A stretch of 64,000 bases of DNA from UBA4408 sp002389785 (lineage in GTDB: Bacteria; Bacteroidota; Bacteroidia; UBA4408): the NCBI GenBank assembly GCA_035438985.1, contig DAORJK010000010.1, positions 62,001-126,000 of the forward strand, in the 5' to 3' direction. The notes below the pieces were generated by a model, which saw only the letters and a program-made list of their open reading frames with translations, was not told the DNA's origin and searched no databases. This document shows positions 17,240-25,800 of the stretch, one piece after another. The translations under genes and the position numbers were made by a program. Positions within the stretch are counted from its first letter, which is position 1. Each line of letters opens with the position of its first letter.

Positions 17240-18538
17240 TTATTTAGTGGAGATTTGAAGTAAATCGTTTCGTAAAAACTGTTCAAATACTTGTACTTCA
17301 GACAGAGTAATAGCTTCGTCAATGTAAGCGAGTGTAAATTTTAAGGCACCTTTGTATTTGCTTACAACTACTGTAAATCCCGGTATATAAGGGTTTGCCG
17401 GTAGATGTGAAACTCGCTGCAGGGGTATCTCCATAAAAGTATCAGTACCTTCCCAAGATTCTCCAATATCTGAAAATGAATAACTTGCTGTTGCTCCTTT
17501 GGAGGCATTTTTAATTAAAAATGAATAAAAAGGTAATGGAACCCTTCTAAATAATTCCATCATAATGGAATAGGTTTGTGGAAATGAAGCAGCTATTTGT
17601 TGTTTCATTTGATTGCTTAAATCAGCAGTACACGCTTTTATGGAGCCTAGTTTATTTTGGGCCAGGCGAAAAAACATAAAAGAAATTTGATTACTAAGTA
17701 AGGTACCATCACCGCCTCTTCGCCGCTGATTTTGAGGAACGGGAATCCAAAAATCACCAACGCCGGTACCTCGTTTTTCAAGAATCGTATTAATCGCTCT
17801 TGATATACAACTTAAGTAAAACAAACTATTTCCGAAAACGGATCCGTTTAATTTGCTGTTTTTATCAATAATATTAGCCTCATCCGGTGTAAATTCGATA
17901 AAATGATAGCTCGAATGGTGCTTCAATTTAGGAGTGGATCGAAGCAAGGTTGCCATTTTTTTAAAATTAAATGACTCAACAAAATGCTTGGCTTCAAAGG
18001 ATTTTTTTAATTTAAAGTAGAGCGAATAATCACCTCTGTTTTCATCCGGGAAGTAATTTAACTTGGCTTCATCAATCGCTGTATTTGCAAGTAATTGCAT
18101 GAGTAATTTTACTCCTTTACTATCCATCAAAGAGTGGTGAACCGAAAAAACCAAGATACTTTTTGCCTCGGGAGTTTGAATTAAATCGAAAAAAAACAAG
18201 TTCCCCGAATTGGGTTGTAAGTCTCTTCCAAGAACCGATTCAGGTATTGCTGCACTAAAATGTTCACGTATTGAAATTAGCTCATTATTTGAAATTGATT
18301 TCCAAAATGGAATTGACCATATAGAACTGCGCATCATTTTTAAGTGCTGCATCCAGTTAAAAATTTCGAGCGAGTTTACACGTTGTTGAAGGTGAGTTAA
18401 TTCGAGTTTAGAGCTAAGTTCAATTACAATACGCGACACATTACCCAGTGTACCATAGGCTCTGTAGTGTTTGTCGAGCACCAATTGAAAATAATCGGTT
18501 CCGCTTAATGGACTTTGTTGAGCAAGATTAACCGGCAT
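17240..18538 (-). CDS. Condensation-domain / wax-synthase-like acyltransferase
   Basis: The 432-residue protein belongs to the chloramphenicol-acetyltransferase-like superfamily by its active-site motif SVHHSLMDSKG (133-142), a variant of HHxxxDG in which the catalytic second His (His135) and the Asp are kept and the Gly is replaced by Ser. The later segment DFWIPVPQNQRRRGGDGTLLSNQISFMFF (in part) resembles the G-N-x-hydrophobic region of WES/DGAT and NRPS condensation domains. It is stand-alone, without adenylation or carrier domains, and starts 5 bases after the ACP gene. It likely transfers the ACP-bound acyl chain to an amine or alcohol acceptor. The acceptor is unknown. Confidence 0.72.
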   Translation of the reverse strand: MPVNLAQQSPLSGTDYFQLVLDKHYRAYGTLGNVSRIVIELSSKLELTHLQQRVNSLEIFNWMQHLKMMRSSIWSIPFWKSISNNELISIREHFSAAIPESVLGRDLQPNSGNLFFFDLIQTPEAKSILVFSVHHSLMDSKGVKLLMQLLANTAIDEAKLNYFPDENRGDYSLYFKLKKSFEAKHFVESFNFKKMATLLRSTPKLKHHSSYHFIEFTPDEANIIDKNSKLNGSVFGNSLFYLSCISRAINTILEKRGTGVGDFWIPVPQNQRRRGGDGTLLSNQISFMFFRLAQNKLGSIKACTADLSNQMKQQIAASFPQTYSIMMELFRRVPLPFYSFLIKNASKGATASYSFSDIGESWEGTDTFMEIPLQRVSHLPANPYIPGFTVVVSKYKGALKFTLAYIDEAITLSEVQVFEQFLRNDLLQISTK

Positions 18539-18543
18539 TCAGC

Positions 18544-18804
18544 TCAATCAGTTAATTGTTTATAGGTGCAAATTGCAATGCTATTTATACTTTTTAAATT
18601 GTCAGGAGTTAAGGATTCATCTGCCAATACTACGCCGTATTTACGTTCTATAAAAAGCACTATTTCAATTAACGAAAATGAATCAATTCCCAAAGTTGAT
18701 AAAACAGTATGGGTATCAAAGTCAACGGTATGGTCAACGATTGAACTTGAAATAAAACTTTTCAGTGCCTCAGCAATTTCGTTAATATCAGGTTTGTTTG
18801 CCAT
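18544..18804 (-). CDS. Stand-alone acyl/peptidyl carrier protein
   Basis: The 86-residue acidic protein has the four-helix carrier pattern and the phosphopantetheine site LGIDSFSLIEIV, with Ser42 as the attachment residue (DSF in place of the more usual DSL). It begins one base after the permease stop. GAGGA just upstream of ATG is a good ribosome site overlapping the end of the permease, which indicates coupled translation. It presumably carries the acyl group activated by the ligase encoded at 14494 for the FAD enzyme and the condensation-like protein. No phosphopantetheinyl transferase is encoded in the window, so a housekeeping one must load it. Confidence 0.9.
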   Translation of the reverse strand: MANKPDINEIAEALKSFISSSIVDHTVDFDTHTVLSTLGIDSFSLIEIVLFIERKYGVVLADESLTPDNLKSINSIAICTYKQLTD

Positions 18805-18805
18805 G

Positions 18806-20092
18806 TTAATTCCTCCTCATTTTATCAACGAAATAAGCAACTCCCATTGTTAAGCAAAAGAACACCAACAAGCGAATCGCATTATTCAATATGCTCATCA
18901 AATTACCATTTCGTAAAAAGAGTTCATGGAATGCACTTAGTCCCCAGTTTAATGGAGAAATCAAACTAATTGTTTTCATCACATCAGGCATTAAAGCCAC
19001 GGGTACCCAAATACCCCCGATAGCAGCTAAAATTAATACCGAAACTGAACCCGAAATAGAGGCTTGCTGATGGGTAGTTGCGATTGTACCCACCATTACT
19101 CCAAATCCAATGGCTGCAAGGGCACTACAAAAAGTAATTACGATGATAGATAGGGGACTAGAGCCCATTTGTAATACCGGTAATCCCATTTGTGGTAAGA
19201 TGTACAATCCTACACTCAACATCAGTAAAAATTGAATTAGGCAAACTACCAGGTATACAATAATTTTTCCGGCTAAGAAATTTAGGTAATTACCCGGCAG
19301 GGTTTTAATTCGAATTGAAGCACCTTCGCCACGTTCCATAATGATGCTTCCCGACAAGGGAATAACAATAAAAAACATTGCAAATACGATCCAAGCAGGT
19401 ACATTGTGCTGCACCGAATTTGGAAATATTTTATTTTCTGTTTGACGCGCATAAATTTCTTGGTAGCCAACAACTTCCGTATCTTTAAATGAATTGCTGT
19501 TATTTACCGGCATAAATTGGGCGATTTCGTCTTTAAAAGTTTTAAAAATAATTTGCGATTTTACCTTGGAAATAAATTCACGAAGCGATGCAGTAATGCT
19601 GCTGATAAAGGACTTTTTGGTAACCGGGTCAATAAATATGATGATGTTTAGTGAATCTTGAATCTTATCAAGTTGTTTATTGGATGGCTTTTCAGTAGAA
19701 TCAGCAAGCACTGAAGCAATCATATCTTTTACATTACTTCGAAGTGCATGGGTAGCTCCTTTGGGTATAATAATACCCATCATAAACTTTCCTTCTGCAA
19801 CTGCTTTTTGAGCGGTGACAAGCGTTGCAGGCTTACCTTCGATATTTTTTTCGAGCTTAAAAAACTCGGTTTTAGCAATTCCTGCTTCAAGGTATGAACC
19901 AAGTGTGTCTTGGTCTTCATCAACAAATAATATAGGTACCCCGGATTCGTTAATCGATTTAAGTGCTGCATCCTGTATGAAAGTCATGATAAACACCAAT
20001 ATCATTGGCATTAAAAACAGAATTCCTAATCCGGCTCGATCGCGGACAAGTATCAAGAATTCCTTTGTAATGCTGGCAAGTATTTTTTTCAT
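18806..20092 (-). CDS. ABC-2 type exporter permease
   Basis: The 428-residue membrane protein has an N-terminal transmembrane segment (about 19-38, LGILFLMPMILVFIMTFI). A large extracytoplasmic domain follows (about 45-215). Five further hydrophobic segments occupy about 225-425 (for example WIVFAMFFIVIPLSGSIIM and LVFFCLTMGVAYFV). This is the YhhJ/DrrB-like ABC-2 layout. The ATPase gene is immediately upstream (3 bases apart) and the ACP gene follows after one base, so the exporter is transcribed with the biosynthetic genes. It probably exports the product of this operon. Confidence 0.9.
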   Translation of the reverse strand: MKKILASITKEFLILVRDRAGLGILFLMPMILVFIMTFIQDAALKSINESGVPILFVDEDQDTLGSYLEAGIAKTEFFKLEKNIEGKPATLVTAQKAVAEGKFMMGIIIPKGATHALRSNVKDMIASVLADSTEKPSNKQLDKIQDSLNIIIFIDPVTKKSFISSITASLREFISKVKSQIIFKTFKDEIAQFMPVNNSNSFKDTEVVGYQEIYARQTENKIFPNSVQHNVPAWIVFAMFFIVIPLSGSIIMERGEGASIRIKTLPGNYLNFLAGKIIVYLVVCLIQFLLMLSVGLYILPQMGLPVLQMGSSPLSIIVITFCSALAAIGFGVMVGTIATTHQQASISGSVSVLILAAIGGIWVPVALMPDVMKTISLISPLNWGLSAFHELFLRNGNLMSILNNAIRLLVFFCLTMGVAYFVDKMRRN

Positions 20093-20095
20093 TCG

Positions 20096-20848
20096 TTAAT
20101 AGGAGAGCGGAACATCGGTTAAATTTAAAAATACATCCTCCATCTTTCTAAACTTAGGATTGCTGGCTACTAATTCTTTGGGACTACCTTTGGCAATTAT
20201 TTTTCCTCGATCGATAATCGCGACTTGAGAACAAAAATTTTCAGCTTCTTCCATGTGATGAGAAGTATAGATAATAGTTGTTCCGGCTTGATTAATTTTT
20301 TTTAAATGCTGAATTATCAAACTACGAGAATGTACATCAATTCCAACCGTTGGTTCGTCTAAAAACAAAATTTTAGGTTGGTGCAAAATACCGGCAATTA
20401 AATTGACCCTTCTTTTCATACCGCCCGACATCTTAAGTATACGTTTGTTGGCATGTTCGGCAAGCTCAAAATTCTCTAAAAACTGATCCATGCGTTTTTC
20501 CAAATCAGCACCGCTGATGCCGTACATATTTCCAAAAAATCGGAGATTTTCTTTTGCTGTTAAACTTGGATACAAAGCAATATCCTGAGGTACAACACCA
20601 ATTATTCTTTTAATTTGTTCGGCATGTTGCTGATACGTAAGGTGATCTATACTAACCTTTCCTGAGCTAGCTGAATATAAACCACACAAAATTGAAATCG
20701 TAGTTGTTTTTCCAGCGCCATTTGGTCCGAGCAAGCCGAAAACCTCGTTACGATTGATATCAAGTGTGATGTTGTTTATTGCTGCTTCGCTGGCACCTTT
20801 GTGAGTTTTGCAAAGTTCTTCAATTTTAATAATCGTTTCCGAACTCAT
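20096..20848 (-). CDS. ABC transporter ATP-binding protein
   Basis: The 250-residue nucleotide-binding subunit has Walker A GPNGAGKTT (41-49), the Q-loop in GVVPQDIAL (about 84-92), the signature SGGMKRRVNL (141-150), Walker B ILFLDEPTVGID (160-171) and the switch His in YTSHHMEEAE. It resembles DrrA/CcmA-type exporters and partners the ABC-2 permease downstream. It is the first gene of the six-gene operon. A TACATTTG box about 100 bases upstream on the minus strand may be the operon promoter. Confidence 0.93.
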   Translation of the reverse strand: MSSETIIKIEELCKTHKGASEAAINNITLDINRNEVFGLLGPNGAGKTTTISILCGLYSASSGKVSIDHLTYQQHAEQIKRIIGVVPQDIALYPSLTAKENLRFFGNMYGISGADLEKRMDQFLENFELAEHANKRILKMSGGMKRRVNLIAGILHQPKILFLDEPTVGIDVHSRSLIIQHLKKINQAGTTIIYTSHHMEEAENFCSQVAIIDRGKIIAKGSPKELVASNPKFRKMEDVFLNLTDVPLSY

Positions 20849-20947
20849 GTTAGCCTGGCAATTATATAAAAATTACGGTTCATACACTCCTTACAATTTG
20901 TTTCAAACACCCATTCAATACTGTGTATTCTTATTTTTTAAGGCTTG

Positions 20948-20955
20948 CAAATGTA
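20948..20955 (-). promoter_or_regulatory. Candidate -7 box TACATTTG for the six-gene operon
   Basis: TACATTTG on the minus strand fits TAnnTTTG and would give a leader of about 95 bases before the ABC ATPase. No convincing -33 TTG is seen, so the call rests on the box and its position. Confidence 0.4.
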
Positions 20956-21100
20956 GTAATTTGATTTAATTATTGATGAAATTTAAATCAGTGCTTTAAT
21001 TTAGTGTAGATGCTAACTGCAGAGCGATTACTAAGTTTATTTAAGTATCATTGCATGCGTACTAATTAGCGTTAAAATAGTATTCATCAAAAATAAGAAC

Positions 21101-21541
21101 ATGGAAAAACAAAACTTTCAAAATCATAGTACCTTGAAAACCCCTACGAAACTATTTGTAGTTTATTGGTTAACTCAATTATTACTGCTTATAATGGCAA
21201 CTGTTAATTTAATTCAGGCTTTTAATCACGCTGAACAATTATTAGGAGCTTGGTTGTTTATGATATTAGCTGTACTTATGTTGCTTTCTTATTTTTTGTT
21301 TCGAGGATTTTCGCTCAAAGCGCAAGACCGTGCTATTCGTGCGGAAGAAAATTTCAGGTATTTTACATTAACCGGTAAACCCTTACCTAAGGAATTGACA
21401 ATAGGACAAATAATTGCATTGCGATTTGCCTCAGATGAAGAATTTGCCGTACTAACTGAAAAGGCCGTAAACGAAAAGCTAAGTAATAAAGCCATTAAAA
21501 TGGAAATAGTTCACTGGAGAGCTGATTATCACCGTGCCTAA
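21101..21541 (+). CDS. DUF6526 family membrane protein
   Basis: The 146-residue protein has two transmembrane helices (about 17-39 and 48-67) separated by a short loop. A conserved cytoplasmic tail follows with FSLKAQDRAIRAEENFRYF and the motif LTIGQIIALRFASDEEF. I recognise this combination as the DUF6526 family of Bacteroidota; no function is known to me. It is divergently placed from the ABC/ACP operon, 252 bases away, and is followed 62 bases later by a GreA-like gene. Confidence 0.75.
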   Translation: MEKQNFQNHSTLKTPTKLFVVYWLTQLLLLIMATVNLIQAFNHAEQLLGAWLFMILAVLMLLSYFLFRGFSLKAQDRAIRAEENFRYFTLTGKPLPKELTIGQIIALRFASDEEFAVLTEKAVNEKLSNKAIKMEIVHWRADYHRA

Positions 21542-21603
21542 ACTTAGCTCATTCCTTAAATGATGAACCATTTGCTTTTTCAAACGATAAAAACATTTTC
21601 TAA

Positions 21604-22053
21604 GTGATTAATAAAAAGGAATTACACAAAGTTTGCTTTCAAAAGTTAAACGATAAAATACAATTTATTGAAAGTGCGCTCCTCGATTTAAAAAGTGCCA
21701 ATCAAAATGATTCAAAAAGTTCAGCCGGCGACAAGCATGAAACTGCTGGAGCGATGTTACATCTTGAGCAAGAAAAACTAAGCAGGCAACTGGGTGAATT
21801 ACTAGCACAAAAAAAACAGTTTCAACAGCTACAACCCGAATTTCAATCTGAACAAGTTTTACACGGTAGTTTAATTGAATGCAAAGAAGGTTGGATTTAT
21901 ATAAGTATAGCTTTAGGTAATATTGTATATTTATCTACTAACGTGAGTGTTATATCAACAGATTCGCCCTTGGCAAAGGCCTTATTCGGTGCTAAAAAGG
22001 GAGATACACTAACTGTAAATAATAGAGCATTCCATCTGTTGCAAGTTCAATAA
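21604..22053 (+). CDS. GreA/GreB C-terminal-domain-like protein
   Basis: The 149-residue protein starts at GTG. The N-terminal half is a predicted coiled coil (about 5-80, with SSAGDKHETAGAMLHLEQEK), and the C-terminal SPLAKALFGAKKGDTLTVN matches the FKBP-like end of GreA/GreB transcript cleavage factors. It is known to me that these short proteins are often mislabelled 3-oxoacyl-ACP synthase in this phylum. The protein lacks an obvious acidic finger tip like that of GreA, so it may bind RNA polymerase without stimulating cleavage. This is inference. Confidence 0.65.
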   Translation: MINKKELHKVCFQKLNDKIQFIESALLDLKSANQNDSKSSAGDKHETAGAMLHLEQEKLSRQLGELLAQKKQFQQLQPEFQSEQVLHGSLIECKEGWIYISIALGNIVYLSTNVSVISTDSPLAKALFGAKKGDTLTVNNRAFHLLQVQ

Positions 22054-22069
22054 TTTGATCGATCACCAC

Positions 22070-22744
22070 CTATTTTGTAAGAGCATATTGTACCAAATTA
22101 GCACCCATTTTTAGCGCTTTTGAACGGGCTTCTTGGGAGTCTTTATGTACCTCATAATTTTCCCAACCATCGCCCAAATCGCTTTCGTAATCGTAAAAAC
22201 AAACTAGGCGTCCTTCATAAACCAATCCAAAACCCTGAGCAGTTGTTCCATCGTGCTCGTGAATTTTAGGAGGACCATTATTAAAATCGAATCTTTGATG
22301 GTAAATAGGATGATTAAAAGGCAGTTCAACAAAATCAAGTTCAGGAAATACCTTTTTCATTTGAGGTCGAATAAATTTATCCATCCCATAATTATCACTG
22401 ATGTGTAAAAATCCTCCTCCAATTAAGTAATTGCGAAGATTTTCGACTTCAGCCGGTGAAAATACCACATTGCCATGTCCCGTTAAATGCACAAAAGGAT
22501 AATTAAAAATTTCGCTACTCCCAACTTCCACTGTAGCTTGTTCAGGATGAATGTTGGTTTTGAGATTATCGTTACAAAATTTAATTAAGTTAGGTAAGGA
22601 AGTTTCCAAATTAGCATACCAATCGCCGCCTCCATTGTATTTTAATAAAGCAATTTGAAAAGAAGGAGGAGTAGGAGTAAAAGAGCTTAGCAACGTGGTT
22701 GCTACTAAAATAAATAAGGTTCGCATAGGCATTTGGATGTACAA
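22070..22744 (-). CDS. DUF4159 domain protein, exported
   Basis: The 224-residue protein has an N-terminal signal segment. Met7 (22726) is an equally good start, giving MRTLFILVATTLLSSFT. The core has FQIALLKYNGGGDWYANLETSLPNL (in part), FVHLTGHG and LRNYLIGGGFLHISDNYG, the DUF4159 hallmark, related to glutamine-amidotransferase-like folds. The family often sits near BatA/MoxR or secretion genes. Here its only same-strand neighbour is the large T9SS protein, separated by a terminator, so it probably has its own promoter. Function is unknown. Confidence 0.85.
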   Translation of the reverse strand: MYIQMPMRTLFILVATTLLSSFTPTPPSFQIALLKYNGGGDWYANLETSLPNLIKFCNDNLKTNIHPEQATVEVGSSEIFNYPFVHLTGHGNVVFSPAEVENLRNYLIGGGFLHISDNYGMDKFIRPQMKKVFPELDFVELPFNHPIYHQRFDFNNGPPKIHEHDGTTAQGFGLVYEGRLVCFYDYESDLGDGWENYEVHKDSQEARSKALKMGANLVQYALTK

Positions 22745-22753
22745 AGTAAAAAA

Positions 22754-22783
22754 AAATCCCTGAAACGCTTATTTCAAGGATTT
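22754..22783 (-). terminator. Rho-independent terminator of the large T9SS gene
   Basis: AAATCCCTGAAA and TTTCAAGGATTT pair with one mismatch around CGCTTA. On the minus strand the stem is followed by a run of nine U. It stands between the stop at 22805 and the start at 22744. Confidence 0.8.
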
Positions 22784-22804
22784 CTATTAAATGTTAAAAG
22801 CTGT

Positions 22805-25800
22805 TTATTTGTTTTTAATAATCTTTTTAATCTCTGATTTATCATCGATGGTTAAACGGTAAAAATATACTCCGTTGCTAAGTTTATCACCGTTAAACAA
22901 CTGTGTTTGATTGCCCGATAAAATTACCTTATCCAATAAGCTGGCAACTTTTTGTCCCATGTAGTTAAATACTTCTAAACTAACGATAGCTTCGTTTTCG
23001 AGCGAAAATGAAATTTCTGTTTGCCCCGAAAATGGATTGGGTTGAACGGTGCTTAGGCTCGAAATACGCTCTGATGGTATATTCGTTTCTATAAATCCAT
23101 TGGTTTTTAAATTAACACTTGCAGATTTGTTGTAAAGAATTTTACCATTGTTATCCCAATTGTCACGATCAAAATTTAGAACATTTCCACTTTGGTCCTG
23201 AATTACAATACTACTCAGGCTTTGTCCATTGTCGACTATCATACTAAAATCATTATCTAAAGGCAGACTTGAATTTGCAATAGTAATAGTAAGTGTACTG
23301 CCTGATAAACTGGTGGTAAAGTTAACTGTAGCTCTTTTTTTCCAATAATCTCCAAATCCTTCAATTGATTTAAATACCACACCTCCCGGCAATTGAGAAA
23401 TAAAACTTTGTTCGGCTAAGAATTTAAAATTTTTAGTAGGATGTATCAACAAGGTAGTAGGAGCATGGTTTGCATGATTTTTTAAATACACATTTTTCCA
23501 AGTGTTTACTAAGGTCGGATAGTTCAATGAATCTAATACATAATCCCGCACAACATCCGAATTAGTTAACGGTATTTCTAATAAGTTGGTTAGTGGTGCA
23601 TCAAAATCCTGATATTCATGCAAGTAAAATGGAAAGTTGCTCAACACGTCGCAAGCAGTATTTGATGAACTAAATTCATAACCGAGATTCAGTAGTGTTT
23701 TTGTTTGCTGCGGATGTATTAGCAAAAATCCGGGTCGAAAGGCACGAACATTGGCATTTATATCACTTTGAAGTAAATTTTTTGAAACTTCCAATTCACC
23801 ATAAAGTGTTGCACCAACTGTTGCACCGCCCCAATTACTGGGTTGATATGAGAATTTAGTATTTCCGGGAACTCCCAAAGGTACTACACTTGTATCACTC
23901 ATGTCGTTAAAGTGACCAACCGAATGACTGCTGATATGATGCCCCTTTGTTAATAATGCGCTCATTTGAGCAAAATAAGGATCATAAAAATTACTCACGT
24001 TTAAATCCTGTGTATAATGTGTGGTAATAAAATAATTCGCTTTAATACCCATGCTTTGTTCATAGCTAGCAAAGGTATTCATCAATGCCATGCTGGTTGC
24101 AGCGTCAATATCGTGTGTTACAATTAATGCCGAGCGACTGTTTTTAGGACTGGTATGTTTCCATACGCCTTTGTTGGTGTGACTGTTATAAATACCTCTT
24201 AGTAATAACGATAAAGCATCGGTACTTGGTTCAAAGGCATTGGTATAATCGCGTTGTGCTTCAAAGTCTTTATTTAACTGATTGCGTAAAATTATTTCTT
24301 TAAAAGATATACCAAATGCATATGCAAAGCCGGTACCATATGCGTTTTTGGTGAAAGCAACCGTTCCATCATCATAATTAGCTAAAGCAGTTGCTCCATT
24401 TAAGGTATAACTGCGGGTATCAATAACATTGTTGAGTTGTAGGCTTCCTAAGGAGATCGTTTTTTCAAGTGAATCGTTAAACCATTTCAAACATGGATCG
24501 TTTCCGGCCGTATTCCAGGTTAGCGTATGTCGGGTAGTTTTACTTGAATAGCCTGAAATACCAAAGGAAGTGTAAAAATCACTTTCTTTTAATCTGCTAA
24601 ATACTACCACTCCACCACTTTTAATAAAATTTTTAATAACAGTTCTTTCGTCAGAAATAAGCACTCCACTTTCTACTGTGGAGGTTCCAACAATCATTTT
24701 GTAATTCTGAGCTTCAACTACACTGGTTGTTTCAACATAGGGGATACCTGCAACTTCAAGCATGTATTTTAAACTATATAGATTGGCTTGGGTATATTCT
24801 TTATTTTGAACACTCAAATCAAGAATACACAATTCTCTTTTACGGGCAGCAGGAACAATGTTAACTGTTACAGAATTAGTGTTTACAATTTGCGGACTTG
24901 TACAAGTATTGCTGGAAGTTACCCTGCAATATATTACATCACCGTTTACCAATGTTTCATTCAAGTAATTGGCGGTATTATTTCCTACCATTACCCCATT
25001 TTTATACCATTGATACTTCGGAGAAACTCCACCATTGTTGCTACTTGCAGTAAAATAGCCCGTATTTCCCGACATAATTGTACTAGGTCCACTAAGTGTA
25101 GCAACTTGAATTGCCGGACCAACATTCACTGTAATTCCTTCCGATTCAACAGTGGTTGTAGTAAGGCATGTTTGATTCGATATTAATTTACAAGTAATTT
25201 CATCATTATTATTTAAGCTACTGGTAGTATAGGCACCGGTATTGGTAGTTTTGTAACTTCCGTTCACATACCATTTATAACTTGGACTAGAACCTCCATT
25301 TATTGCAACCGGGCTAAATGTTACGCTATTACCTTGACAAATACTTGTGCTGCTTGCACTGATGGTAACTTCAGGGGTAGCTAAAGCGCCATTAACTGTA
25401 ACAATCACCGGATTCGAAACAACTGTAGCTGAAGTAACACATGCAAGGCTGCTCGTTAAGCTACAGGTAACCGAATTGTTATTTGTTAACGAAGAACTGG
25501 AAAAAACACCTGAATTGGTAGCTACCAATGCATTATCAACATACCATTTATAAACAGGTGAAGAACCAGCATTACTAACTACAGGTGTAAAGATCACTGT
25601 ATGTCCTTGACAAATTGAACTTGCGTTTGCACTTATAGTAACTGTTGGCGTTACAAGCACTCCGGCTACTGTAACAGTTATCGGATTTGAATTAACAGTA
25701 CTCGCTGTAACACAGGATAAAGACGAAATCATGGTACAAGACACTACATCGTTGTTTTGCAAGCTAGAAGTAGTAAAGGTTCCAGAATTGGTGCTTGCCA

